From positions 186,001 through 250,000 of the forward strand of contig NZ_JAUUUU010000001.1 of assembly GCF_030676955.1 (NCBI RefSeq): 64,000 nucleotides of DNA, given 5' to 3'. This DNA is from Porticoccus litoralis (lineage in GTDB: Bacteria > Pseudomonadota > Gammaproteobacteria > Pseudomonadales > Porticoccaceae). The notes beneath the pieces are model-generated. The model saw only the letters and a program-made list of their open reading frames with translations, had not been told where the DNA came from and ran no database searches. The translations under genes and the position numbers were made by a program. Of the stretch, positions 1 to 8,466 are shown piece after piece (position 1 is the first letter of the stretch; every line of letters starts with the position of its first letter).

Positions 1-221
1 CGTTTCTCCAGCCGATCAATAATCGTCGTTACCGTCGCCTGACTGAGACTGATCTCCTCCGCCAGCTCACCAATCGTTACCTGCCCACGGTCCCTTATCG
101 CCTGTAAAAGGAGGATCTGGGGTGCGGTAAGTCCGCTGGTCTTGGCCAGATGCTTGGAATATAAATCCGTCGCCCGGATAACCCGCCGCAGGGCGATCAA
201 TACCTGTTCTATCGATTCCAA
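1..221 (-). CDS. ectR: MarR-family regulator, EctR type (3' part missing)
   Basis: About 73 N-terminal residues are visible on the minus strand before the window edge cuts the gene. They contain a winged-helix start: 'TSGLTAPQILLLQAI', then 'GELAEEISLSQATVTTIIDRLEK', which is the MarR recognition-helix region. The gene is divergent from the ectoine operon, the position of EctR1/CosR-type MarR repressors of ectABC, so it is probably the salt-responsive repressor of that operon (inference from position). The start is ambiguous: TTG at 221 lies about 6 bases after a GGGGGAA ribosome-binding site, while GTG at 227 lies directly against it. I prefer TTG. The family is well supported; the ectoine role rests on context. 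Confidence 0.8.
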   Translation of the reverse strand, partial: MESIEQVLIALRRVIRATDLYSKHLAKTSGLTAPQILLLQAIRDRGQVTIGELAEEISLSQATVTTIIDRLEK

Positions 222-291
222 CGTCACTTCCCCCAATCAGCTTCAGGCACAGTATATGCCGAACACTCTCCTCCTATGGATAGCTGTCCGT

Positions 292-320
292 TTGGATCGC
301 TTGCCTGTTTTCTGTATAAT
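292..320 (+). promoter_or_regulatory. Probable sigma-70 promoter of the ectoine operon
   Basis: A -35 TTGGAT (292-297) and a perfect -10 TATAAT (315-320) are separated by 17 bases, about 137 bases before the ectA start. Such a long leader and a position between divergent genes fit a site controlled by the MarR-type regulator at the window edge. No clear palindromic operator was recognised by eye. Confidence 0.55.
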
Positions 321-456
321 ACTTCGAACTCTAAACAATATTTAATCCCTGACTTGAAAATTATCTATGAAAACCCCATAGAAATCTGCGAATACTAAAA
401 ATCGAACAAACAAATATTATTTGAACTATACATATTTACCCGAGAATTTTTACCCA

Positions 457-969
457 ATGAATCACGCCACTTCATTTCGTCCACCGCTGCCGGAAGATGG
501 TGCACAGGTACATCAACTGGTATCTGAGTGCCCGCCTCTAGACCAGAACTCCGTCTACTGCAATCTGCTGCAATGCTCGCATTTTCGAGACACGTCGGTT
601 GCTGTAGACATGGGCGATCGACTGGTTGGCTTTATTTCTGGCTACCTGATACCCGATCGACCAGACACGCTGTTCATCTGGCAAGTTGCCGTCCACGAAC
701 AGGCCCGTGGTCTTGGCCTGGCTAGCCGAATGCTGCTCGAGATACTCAGGCGACCGCAGTGCGCCAAGGTTTCCTACCTGGAAACCTCCATAACGGCTGA
801 CAACCAGGCTTCCTGGGGGCTGTTCAAACGCCTTGCAGACCGCCTGGGCACCAACACACAAGATTCAACCCTATTTGACCGGGACAGGCACTTTCGGGGT
901 CAACACGACACCGAATGCCTCGTCAAAATTGGGCCATTTAATAATGCACAGGTCATTGAGGCCTCATAA
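457..969 (+). CDS. ectA: L-2,4-diaminobutyrate acetyltransferase EctA
   Basis: EctA acetylates L-2,4-diaminobutyrate at the gamma-amino group with acetyl-CoA, the second step of ectoine synthesis. The 170-residue protein is a GNAT enzyme. It shows 'CPPLDQNSVYCNLL' near residue 25 and the acetyl-CoA loop 'QVAVHEQARGLGLA' at about 75-89. The family signature 'ETSITADNQASWGLFKRLADR' follows. I chose ATG 457 because EctA similarity begins there; an upstream in-frame TTG at 421 would add 12 residues with no better ribosome-binding site. It is the first gene of ectABC-ask. Assignment is firm. Confidence 0.95.
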   Translation: MNHATSFRPPLPEDGAQVHQLVSECPPLDQNSVYCNLLQCSHFRDTSVAVDMGDRLVGFISGYLIPDRPDTLFIWQVAVHEQARGLGLASRMLLEILRRPQCAKVSYLETSITADNQASWGLFKRLADRLGTNTQDSTLFDRDRHFRGQHDTECLVKIGPFNNAQVIEAS

Positions 970-995
970 CTCACTCAGGAAGAGGACACTCCATT

Positions 996-2303
996 ATGAA
1001 AATTTTTGAAGAGATCGAATCAGAAGTTCAGAGCTACGCCCGTTCTTTCCCGCGCGTCTTCAACAAAGCGCAGGGCGAATTCCTTTACGACGAGGAAGGC
1101 AACCAGTACCTGGACTTTCTCGCCGGAGCCGGCACCCTCAATTACGGACACAACAACCCGGTATTCAAAGAGAAACTACTTGAGTATATCCACCAGGATG
1201 GCATCACCCACGGCCTGGATCTGCACACCAAGGCAAAAGGTGAATTCCTGGAAAGTTTTAACGAGAAGATCCTCAAGCCCCGCAACCTCGAATATGTCAT
1301 GCAGTTTACCGGCCCCACCGGCACCAACGCCGTGGAAGCGGCGCTTAAGCTGACCCGCAACATCAAGGGCCGGGAAAATATCATCGCATTTACCAATGGC
1401 TTCCACGGGGTCAGCCTCGGTTCCCTGTCGGCCACCGGCAATTCACACCACCGCGGTGCTGCCGGGGTAAGCCTCAGCGGCACCAGCCGTATGCCCTATG
1501 ACGGCTACCTGGGAGATCACATCGACACCACCATCTACCTGGACAAGGTACTGACCGACTCCAGCAGCGGCATCGACAAACCCGCGGCGGTGATCGTGGA
1601 AACGGTTCAGGGCGAAGGTGGCATCAATGCCGCCAGCTTCGAATGGCTACGCAACCTGGAAAAAATCTGCCGCAAGCACGATGTGTTGTTGATTGTCGAT
1701 GATATTCAGGCAGGCTGTGGTCGCACCGGAACCTATTTCAGTTTCGAAGAAGCGGGCATCTATCCCGACATCATCACCATGTCGAAATCACTGGGCGGCT
1801 ACGGCCTGCCCTTTGCCGTGGTGCTGATTCGTCCGGAGCTGGACCACTGGAAGCCCGGTGAGCACAACGGGACTTTCAGGGGCAACAACTTTGCCTTTGT
1901 CACTGCCAAGGCGGCTATCGACCATTACTGGGCTGACAACCAGTTCTCCAAACAAGTTAAGAAAAAAGGCGAATACGTGTCACAGCGCCTCAATACCATC
2001 GTCGACCAATATGGTGATGGCAACTTTACTACTCGCGGTCGGGGAATGTTTCAGGGCATCAACTGTGTCAATGGTGAACTAGCAGAAAAAATTACCCGCA
2101 GCGCATTTAAGCAGGGCCTCATTATCGAAACCAGTGGCGCCGATGATCAAGTCGTAAAACTGCTTTGCCCGCTGATTATCAGTGAGGAAAATCTCACCCG
2201 CGGTATCGATATCATCGAAAACACCATTCGCGAAGTTTGCGCAAAAGAAGACAGCATCCCTGCCCAGAAAAAATACTTCAACGTTAAACGGCTGGCCAGC
2301 TGA
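996..2303 (+). CDS. ectB: Diaminobutyrate-2-oxoglutarate transaminase EctB
   Basis: EctB is a class III PLP aminotransferase that turns L-aspartate-4-semialdehyde plus glutamate into L-2,4-diaminobutyrate, the entry step of ectoine synthesis. The 435-residue length is typical. Visible signatures are 'FTGPTGTNAVEAALKLTR' near residue 105, 'NGFHGVSLGSLSATGN', 'DDIQAGCGRTGT' and the PLP-lysine segment 'MSKSLGGYGLP' with Lys about 264. The gene lies 26 bases after ectA and has a GGAAGAGGA ribosome-binding site. Aspartate semialdehyde is supplied through the aspartokinase encoded downstream. Confidence 0.96.
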   Translation: MKIFEEIESEVQSYARSFPRVFNKAQGEFLYDEEGNQYLDFLAGAGTLNYGHNNPVFKEKLLEYIHQDGITHGLDLHTKAKGEFLESFNEKILKPRNLEYVMQFTGPTGTNAVEAALKLTRNIKGRENIIAFTNGFHGVSLGSLSATGNSHHRGAAGVSLSGTSRMPYDGYLGDHIDTTIYLDKVLTDSSSGIDKPAAVIVETVQGEGGINAASFEWLRNLEKICRKHDVLLIVDDIQAGCGRTGTYFSFEEAGIYPDIITMSKSLGGYGLPFAVVLIRPELDHWKPGEHNGTFRGNNFAFVTAKAAIDHYWADNQFSKQVKKKGEYVSQRLNTIVDQYGDGNFTTRGRGMFQGINCVNGELAEKITRSAFKQGLIIETSGADDQVVKLLCPLIISEENLTRGIDIIENTIREVCAKEDSIPAQKKYFNVKRLAS

Positions 2304-2324
2304 ACCAGCGTCCCGATGTGATAG

Positions 2325-2348
2325 CGCCCTTCAAAGTATCGAAGGGCG
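2325..2348 (+). promoter_or_regulatory. Stem-loop between ectB and ectC
   Basis: CGCCCTTC (2325-2332) and GAAGGGCG (2341-2348) form a perfect 8-bp stem with an 8-base loop, in the 79-base gap between ectB and ectC. No T-run follows directly, so it looks like an mRNA processing, stability or attenuation element rather than a full terminator. The ectC ribosome-binding site (GAGG near 2373) lies about 25 bases downstream. Confidence 0.45.
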
Positions 2349-2382
2349 TCATTTACCCTTTTATTCAAGCGCCGAGGACAAC

Positions 2383-2787
2383 ATGATCGTCAGACAACTG
2401 CAACAAGCCGAACAAACTAACCGCCGTATTGTTTCCCCTGATGGCAACTGGGAAAGTACACGCATGCTGCTGAAAGATGACAGCATGGGGTTTTCCTTCC
2501 ATATCACCACCATCTACGCCGGTGCCGATTTCCACATGCACTACCAGAACCACCTGGAATCGGTTTACTGCATGTCCGGCGAGGGTGAAGTGGAGACGCT
2601 CGACGACGGCAAAAAATACCCGATAACACCGGGCACGCTATACATTCTGGACAAACACGACCGTCACATACTCAGGGCATTCAAGGAAATGAAAATGGCC
2701 TGTGTCTTCAACCCTCCTCTGAATGGCAAGGAAGTTCACAACGCAGAAGGCGCCTATGAGCTGAACGCCGACAGCGTCGAAGCCTGA
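2383..2787 (+). CDS. ectC: L-ectoine synthase EctC
   Basis: EctC is a cupin-fold hydro-lyase that cyclises N-gamma-acetyl-diaminobutyrate to ectoine. The 134-residue protein matches the family length and shows the cupin core 'YAGADFHMHYQNHLESVYCMSGEGEVE' around residues 46-72, followed by 'PGTLYILDKHDRHILRA'. The start ATG 2383 is set by GAGG at 2373 and by similarity beginning at 'MIVRQLQQAEQT'; the open frame runs further upstream but that part is not EctC-like. No ectoine hydroxylase (ectD) is in the window. Confidence 0.95.
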   Translation: MIVRQLQQAEQTNRRIVSPDGNWESTRMLLKDDSMGFSFHITTIYAGADFHMHYQNHLESVYCMSGEGEVETLDDGKKYPITPGTLYILDKHDRHILRAFKEMKMACVFNPPLNGKEVHNAEGAYELNADSVEA

Positions 2788-2841
2788 TCGCACCCCTTAA
2801 CAACGCATTTCACTAACCCCAATGACAGGAGTGATTTTTTA

Positions 2842-4281
2842 ATGGGTTTTCACAGCGTGGAAAAAATTGGCGGAACTTCCATGAACGATTACGCTGCTGT
2901 GCGGGATAACATTATCCATCGTCCAGCGGGTGATACGCTTTACCAGCGTGTCTTTGTCGTCTCGGCTTACGGAGGCGTTACCGATCAGCTGCTTGAACAT
3001 AAAAAAACCGGACAACCAGGTATCTTTGCCTCGTTTGCCAATGGTGTTAAGGATGACAGCTGGCAGGACTTACTGATAGAACTGAAAAGACGCTTATTTG
3101 CCATTAACGAAGCACTCTTTCCCGAAAGGGATCTGCTCACCCGTGCCAATGAATTCATCGGCAGCCGCCTCAACGAAGCAGAACGCTGTCTTACCGACCT
3201 GAAGAAGCTCTGCCAACACGGCCATTTTGCACTGGACGTCCACCTGGCCACGGTCAGGGAGATGCTTGCCAGCATCGGAGAGGCCCATAGCGCATGGAAT
3301 ACTGCTCAACTTCTACAAAGGGATGGGGTCAATGCCTGCTTTGTCGATCTCACAGGCTGGAAAACCAACCGTCACATTTCCCTGGACGAACGCATTCAAT
3401 CCGCGTTCAAGGATCTGGACCTCGACACCCAACTGCCTATTGTTACAGGTTATGCACACACAGATAGCGGGCTGATGTCCTCGTTTGACCGTGGGTACAG
3501 TGAAATGACCTTTTCGCGCCTAGCCGTGATAACCGGCGCCAGGGAAGCCATCATCCATAAGGAATTTCACCTCAGCAGCGCTGATCCCCGGGTTGTGGGC
3601 AATGAAAATGCCGTCCCCATTGGCCGGACAAATTACGATGTGGCCGACCAGCTGGCTAACCTGGGCATGGAGGCCATCCACCCCAAGGCGGCCAAAGGCC
3701 TGCGTCAGAACCAGATTCCATTGCGGGTAAAAAATACCTTTGAACCGGAACATAGCGGCACCCTTATCACCAGCGACTACGTCAGTGATAAACCCTGTGT
3801 AGAGATTATCGCCGGCTGCCGTGGCATCTTTGCCATTGAACTGTTCAATCAGGATATGGCGGGGAATTATGCGCAGAGCGACAGCGCCATTCTCGGCATC
3901 ATCGAGCGTTTTCGGGGGCACGTGGTGTCCAAGGACATCAATGCCAACACCATTACCCACTACCTGTCCACGAACCTGAAAACCGTCAAACGTATTTGTC
4001 GTGAACTGGAAAATCTGTTTCCGGAAGCTGAAATCAACCAGCAAAAGGTCGCCATTGTCTCTGCCATTGGTAGTGACATGCAGGTACCCGGCCTCTTGGC
4101 GAAAACGGTCGCCGCGCTGGCGGAGCAAGACATCAGCGTACTGGCCATGCACCAGTCCATGCGACAGGTGGATATGCAGTTTGTAATCAGTGAAGACGAC
4201 TGGGAGAGCGCCATCCAGAGCCTCCACCGCCATCTGGTAGAGGTCCACGACCATGGTCGCGCCATATGCCTTGCCTCATGA
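2842..4281 (+). CDS. ask: Ectoine-operon aspartokinase Ask_Ect
   Basis: Aspartate kinase phosphorylates L-aspartate, feeding aspartate-4-semialdehyde to EctB. The 479-residue protein starts with 'VEKIGGTSM', the variant of the usual KFGGTS nucleotide-binding motif found in ectoine-linked aspartokinases. It continues with 'VVSAYGGVTDQLL', the kinase segment 'GYSEMTFSRLAVI' and 'HPKAAKGLRQ'. Two ACT-like regulatory segments lie in the C-terminal third ('GNYAQSDSAILGII', 'VAIVSAIGSDMQVPGLLAKTV'). Such dedicated isozymes are thought to escape lysine/threonine feedback (established for the family, not testable here). The gene follows ectC after 54 bases and has a CAGGAG ribosome-binding site. Confidence 0.93.
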   Translation: MGFHSVEKIGGTSMNDYAAVRDNIIHRPAGDTLYQRVFVVSAYGGVTDQLLEHKKTGQPGIFASFANGVKDDSWQDLLIELKRRLFAINEALFPERDLLTRANEFIGSRLNEAERCLTDLKKLCQHGHFALDVHLATVREMLASIGEAHSAWNTAQLLQRDGVNACFVDLTGWKTNRHISLDERIQSAFKDLDLDTQLPIVTGYAHTDSGLMSSFDRGYSEMTFSRLAVITGAREAIIHKEFHLSSADPRVVGNENAVPIGRTNYDVADQLANLGMEAIHPKAAKGLRQNQIPLRVKNTFEPEHSGTLITSDYVSDKPCVEIIAGCRGIFAIELFNQDMAGNYAQSDSAILGIIERFRGHVVSKDINANTITHYLSTNLKTVKRICRELENLFPEAEINQQKVAIVSAIGSDMQVPGLLAKTVAALAEQDISVLAMHQSMRQVDMQFVISEDDWESAIQSLHRHLVEVHDHGRAICLAS

Positions 4282-4315
4282 TGGAAAAGGCATCTGACAT
4301 GCCCGGCTACTGGTG

Positions 4316-4966
4316 ATGAATGACGCCAGCGTACAAACAGAATCCCTGCGAAGCAGTGAGAGTCAGTTTTATGTCCACGGCATAAAGGCGCTGAAACCAA
4401 ATCACCCGGAAGTGGCCAATTTGATTGAAGAGGGCTTTCAACCCAGTGATTTTGGTTCCCGCATCTGGCGCTCCAGCTATTTGCTGATCGAATATCTTTC
4501 CCGTCACTCCCTGAGTGGGACGCGACAGGCCATGGAACTCGGATGTGGCTGGGGACTGGCAGGCACGTACCTGCAAAAAACCTTCGATGTAGAAGTTATT
4601 GCCACAGACAGGGATGCCGACGTCTTCCCTTTCCAGCAGCTGGTGTGCCGACACAATGATATCGACATGCAGACCCAACATTGCAGCCTGTCCGGTCTGC
4701 GCGAACATGATCTCAGGGATATTGACCTGATGATTGGTGCCGATATCTGTTACTCCGACGACAACGCCCGCGACATTGAACGTCTCTGCCTCCACATGAC
4801 CCGTCAACAGGGCGTCGAACTGATTTTGGCCGATAGTGGCAGAGCACCCTTCGTGAACCTTGTCGAGAGACTTGGGCTCCGCTATTCCGTGAAAATGACG
4901 CCACTGACATTGGAATTGCCGACTGCGGTCAGCGGCCATATTCTGCACGCTGTCATCTCACCGTGA
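4316..4966 (+). CDS. Class I SAM-dependent methyltransferase of the ectoine operon
   Basis: A 216-residue protein with a Rossmann methyltransferase core: motif I 'ELGCGWGLAG' at about 73-82, an acidic motif II 'VIATDRDADV', and motif 'DLMIGADICYSDDNARD'. The overall look is that of the methyltransferase-16 / protein-lysine methyltransferase-like group, but the substrate cannot be told. It begins 34 bases after ask and overlaps the next gene by 4 bases (GTGA), so it is co-transcribed and probably translationally coupled with the symporter. GTG 4313 directly before ATG 4316 is an alternative start. It is not a known part of the ectoine pathway. Confidence 0.75.
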   Translation: MNDASVQTESLRSSESQFYVHGIKALKPNHPEVANLIEEGFQPSDFGSRIWRSSYLLIEYLSRHSLSGTRQAMELGCGWGLAGTYLQKTFDVEVIATDRDADVFPFQQLVCRHNDIDMQTQHCSLSGLREHDLRDIDLMIGADICYSDDNARDIERLCLHMTRQQGVELILADSGRAPFVNLVERLGLRYSVKMTPLTLELPTAVSGHILHAVISP

Positions 4967-6384
4967 TCATTTCATTTGTTGCCTTCCTGCTCATGTTTAC
5001 CGTGATCGGCCTGCTATCCGCCAGGAAGAGTCGTGGCACCAAGCACGACTATTACCTGGCCAGCAGCTCGGTATCGCCCTGGCTGGTAGGCCTCTCAGCG
5101 GTCGCCACCAACAACAGCGGTTACATGTTCATCGGTGTTATCGGTTACACCTATATGGTTGGTCTCTCGGCCATCTGGCTCATGCTGGGATGGATTACCG
5201 GCGACTTCCTCGCCTCACAGTTTGTCCATCACCGTCTGCGCGAACAGGCGCCAAAAACCGCTGAAGTCAGTTATGTGGGCATTCTCAGCAGCTGGTACGG
5301 TGATCGTCACCATGGCCAGCAACGCACCATGGGAATTATTTCCCTGATTTTCCTGCTGGCCTATGCCAGTGCCCAGCTGGTGGCCGGCAGCAAGGCACTC
5401 CAGGTATTGTTTGAATGGCCGTCCTGGGCTGGAGCCACCCTGTCGGCGACCCTGGTGACTTTGTACTGTTTTGCCGGTGGCATACGCGCCTCCATCTGGA
5501 CCGACGCGGCGCAATCCTCTGTGATGATTGTCGCCATGGGATTACTGATGCTTGCCGCCATCAGTTCTCTGGGCGGTCTCCAGTCCGTTTATCAGGAAAT
5601 GTCGCAACTACAGGGATTTCTCGACTGGTACCCCTCAGACCTTGCATTTCCTGGTGTTGCCGGCGGTATCCTCTTTGCTGTCAGCTGGATGTTCGCGGGC
5701 CTATCCGTGATTGGGCAACCACACATCATGGTTCGCTTTATGACACTCAAGGACAGCAGACAGATGAACCGCGCTCGCTGCTGGTACTACCTCTGGTACC
5801 TGGCGTTTTACGCCATGGCGACAGGCGTCGGTATGCTATCGAGAATCTATCTCAGCGATACCGCCAGCTTTGACGCTGAACTGGCGCTGCCAACCATGGC
5901 TCTGGAGCTGTTTCCACCCCTGCTGGTTGGACTGATACTGGCAGGGATCTTCGCCGCCACTATGTCCACGGCAGACTCACTGGTGCTGAGCTGTTCGGCA
6001 ACCCTTACCCATGACCTGCTACCACAGAGGATCGAGAAAACATGGCTGATGAAAGTCGTCACCGTACTAGTCACTCTCGGCGCATTAATTTGGGCACTGG
6101 GCAACAGCCAAAGCGTATTCAGCCTGGTGGTGATGGCTTGGTCGGGTCTGGCAAGTGCGTTTGCCCCGCTCTTGCTGTTTCTCTGTCTTGGAAAGCGACC
6201 AACGCCCTCCCTGAGCCTGATAGCCATTGCCGGAGGGCTTGGCTGCGCCATGTTATGGCGCTGGCTGGGCTGGCATCAGGCTGTCTACGAAGGAATGGCA
6301 GGGATTCTGGCAGGGCTACTGATCCTCACCCTGGGGTTACAACTGGGCTATCGAACTCAGCTGCCTGAGTCTGCTCCGAGATAA
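4963..6384 (+). CDS. Sodium:solute symporter (SSS/PutP-like)
   Basis: A 473-residue integral membrane protein with about 13 hydrophobic helices. The SSS hallmark 'GLSAVATNNSGYMFIGVIGYTYMVG' lies near residue 42, and 'GLILAGIFAATMSTADSLVLSCSA' lies near residue 320, matching the proline symporter (PutP) pattern. It starts with GTG overlapping the methyltransferase stop. Its place at the end of ectABC-ask suggests Na+-driven uptake or recapture of ectoine, proline or another compatible solute; the substrate is inferred from context. Its last 28 bases overlap the convergent alr gene. Confidence 0.85.
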   Translation: MIISFVAFLLMFTVIGLLSARKSRGTKHDYYLASSSVSPWLVGLSAVATNNSGYMFIGVIGYTYMVGLSAIWLMLGWITGDFLASQFVHHRLREQAPKTAEVSYVGILSSWYGDRHHGQQRTMGIISLIFLLAYASAQLVAGSKALQVLFEWPSWAGATLSATLVTLYCFAGGIRASIWTDAAQSSVMIVAMGLLMLAAISSLGGLQSVYQEMSQLQGFLDWYPSDLAFPGVAGGILFAVSWMFAGLSVIGQPHIMVRFMTLKDSRQMNRARCWYYLWYLAFYAMATGVGMLSRIYLSDTASFDAELALPTMALELFPPLLVGLILAGIFAATMSTADSLVLSCSATLTHDLLPQRIEKTWLMKVVTVLVTLGALIWALGNSQSVFSLVVMAWSGLASAFAPLLLFLCLGKRPTPSLSLIAIAGGLGCAMLWRWLGWHQAVYEGMAGILAGLLILTLGLQLGYRTQLPESAPR

Positions 6385-7466
6385 ACTCTTGGCACTCTAC
6401 GGGGCATGCGTGTCAGTAATTCATAACTGATAGTAGCCGCCCTTCTGGCCACCTCATTGACGGGCAACCCACTGCCCCACAGCACCACTTCGTCACCGAC
6501 AGCGACATCCTGCAGGCTGGTGACATCTACGGTAATCATATCCATGGATACCCGACCCACCATGGGACAGCGCTGGCCTTTGATCAGCACAGGGGTGCCG
6601 TCCGGCGCGTGAACGGGATAGCCATCGCCGTAGCCCATGGCAACCGTGGCAATACGGCTCGGTTGGCGGGCGCTCCAGCGGGCGCCATAACCAACGGTCT
6701 CACCAGGCGGCACCTCACGAAGCGCTATGACAGAAGATTTTAACGTCATCACTGGCTGCAACTGATCGGCCAATGTATTTGGCTCCTGGAAAGGAGAACT
6801 GCCGTACAGCATGATGCCGGGTCGATTCCAGTCGGCCCGACACTCGGGCCAGCCAAGGAGTGCCGCAGAGTTTGCCAGACTCAGCGCGATATTCCCCTCG
6901 CCAGACAGACCGGCCATTCCCGCATTGAAGCGGGCCAGCTGTTGCCGGGTAAAATCATTATCCAGCTCATCGGCACAGGCGAAATGGGTAGCCACGACAA
7001 TACCACTGGCGACATGGTCGCAGGCGTTTAATGCCCCATAGGTGGCCACCAGTTCCTCGGGGCGAATGCCCAGGCGGTGCATACCACTATCCACGCACAG
7101 CCAGATCTTTAGTGCGCTGGCAGGCCTGGAAGCCAGCACGGCCTCCAACTGCTCACGGTTTACCACCGAAACCCAGAAGTCATGCCGAGCAGCAACATCA
7201 ATCTCGTCACGGCTGAACGCGCCCTCCAGCAAGCAGATTGGTTTGACGATTCCCGACTCCCGCAACTCCAGCGCTTCCTCGGTACAGGCAACACCGAACG
7301 CGGGCACCAGATCCTCTATCGCACGGGCCACCGCAACTGCGCCATGGCCATAGGCATTGGCCTTGATGATGGCCATGGTGCGGGACTGGGGCGCCAGCTG
7401 ATTAGCCAGCGTCACGTTGTGGCGTAGAGCATTTAAATCAATCAGGGCTTTTGCGGGTCTGGACAT
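6357..7466 (-). CDS. alr: Alanine racemase
   Basis: PLP-dependent interconversion of L- and D-alanine. The 369-residue protein has the PLP-lysine motif 'AIIKANAYGHG' (Lys35), 'CVDSGMHRLGI', and the second catalytic base in 'GYGARW' (Tyr260), followed by 'VSMDMITVDVT'. It is the last gene of a seven-gene minus-strand operon with D-amino-acid and 5-oxoproline enzymes, 41 bases after the D-amino acid transaminase. A catabolic (DadX-like) role is therefore as likely as supply of cell-wall D-alanine. The 3' end overlaps the convergent symporter gene. Confidence 0.93.
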   Translation of the reverse strand: MSRPAKALIDLNALRHNVTLANQLAPQSRTMAIIKANAYGHGAVAVARAIEDLVPAFGVACTEEALELRESGIVKPICLLEGAFSRDEIDVAARHDFWVSVVNREQLEAVLASRPASALKIWLCVDSGMHRLGIRPEELVATYGALNACDHVASGIVVATHFACADELDNDFTRQQLARFNAGMAGLSGEGNIALSLANSAALLGWPECRADWNRPGIMLYGSSPFQEPNTLADQLQPVMTLKSSVIALREVPPGETVGYGARWSARQPSRIATVAMGYGDGYPVHAPDGTPVLIKGQRCPMVGRVSMDMITVDVTSLQDVAVGDEVVLWGSGLPVNEVARRAATISYELLTRMPRRVPRVYLGADSGS

Positions 7467-7507
7467 GAATATTGTGTTATCTCAAATAGGCTCGTTGAGC
7501 GTTTTAA

Positions 7508-8365
7508 TCAGTAATCAAACTTACCGGCAGAATAAATTTTCTGCGCCTGCAACCAGATATCCCCGACCTCACCATTGCCAACCGGTCGACCATCCACAGC
7601 AATAACAGGTACCACCTCTTTAGATGAACTGGTGACCCAGACTTCATCGGCAGCATAGACCTCGGCCTTGGTGACAGTCCGCTCCTGCACAGGAATCTGC
7701 CCGTCTTTGCGCAGCAGATCCAGCAGGATGTAACGGGTGATGCCCGGCAGCTTGTACTGGTCCAGGGGCGGGGTAATCACCACCCCATCCTTAACGATAT
7801 AGGCATTACAGGCGCTGGCCTCGGTCAGTTCTTCCCGCTCGTTGAACAGTAAGGTTTCATCGACTCCCTGCTGGTAGCCATGCTGAAAATGCATGACATT
7901 GCCAAGCAGCGCCGTGGATTTGATATGGCAGCGCTCCCAGCGCAAATCGCGGTCAGTGACCACACGGAAAGCCTTGACCCTGCTTTTGTCGGCCACGGGC
8001 TCGGCGGGTATTTCAAAGGTGAAGGCAAATACCGTCGGTGAGACATTCTCCGGGTAGGCGTGAAAACGCCGGCTATCCGCACCGCGACTGACATGGAGAT
8101 AAAGGCCCAGGTTACCGCTGCCATTGCGCTCTATCAGCGTATCGCAAACGGCTTTCCACCGGGTTCTACTCCAATCCAGTTTGATGCCGACTGCAGACAA
8201 CCCCTGGCTCATACGTTCCATATGCGGGTCAAAGCCCACCATACGGCCAGCATAGGAAGGCAGAACCTCGTAAATACCATCACCGAACAGGAACCCCCTG
8301 TCCATGGGCGAAATACGGGCTTCCTCCATGGGTAAATAGTCGCCATTTAAAAATACTGTGCTCAT
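7508..8365 (-). CDS. dat: D-amino acid (D-alanine) aminotransferase
   Basis: Fold-type IV PLP transaminase (285 residues), expected to catalyse D-alanine + 2-oxoglutarate to pyruvate + D-glutamate. Visible features are the N-terminal 'FLNGDYLPMEEARISPMDRG' and 'FGDGIYEVLPSY', the PLP lysine in 'RCHIKSTALLGNVM' (Lys149), and 'ELTEASACNAYIVKDG'. Branched-chain transaminases share the fold, but this N-terminus and the neighbours (alr, D-glutamate cyclase halves) favour the D-amino acid enzyme. Its product D-glutamate is the substrate of the cyclase encoded upstream in the operon. Confidence 0.88.
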   Translation of the reverse strand: MSTVFLNGDYLPMEEARISPMDRGFLFGDGIYEVLPSYAGRMVGFDPHMERMSQGLSAVGIKLDWSRTRWKAVCDTLIERNGSGNLGLYLHVSRGADSRRFHAYPENVSPTVFAFTFEIPAEPVADKSRVKAFRVVTDRDLRWERCHIKSTALLGNVMHFQHGYQQGVDETLLFNEREELTEASACNAYIVKDGVVITPPLDQYKLPGITRYILLDLLRKDGQIPVQERTVTKAEVYAADEVWVTSSSKEVVPVIAVDGRPVGNGEVGDIWLQAQKIYSAGKFDY

Positions 8366-8466
8366 TGTTTTCTCAGCTCTTTACCCAATTGCCAAGGTTA
8401 TTCCACACCCGAAAAAAGCGACCGATCTTAGCAGTGCCCTTTCACCCTGAAAAGCATAGCGGACAC

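Noticed and set aside
3520..4254. A 244-codon open frame on the minus strand
   Set aside because: It lies entirely opposite the aspartokinase gene, whose motifs are clear; the antisense protein has no recognisable family.
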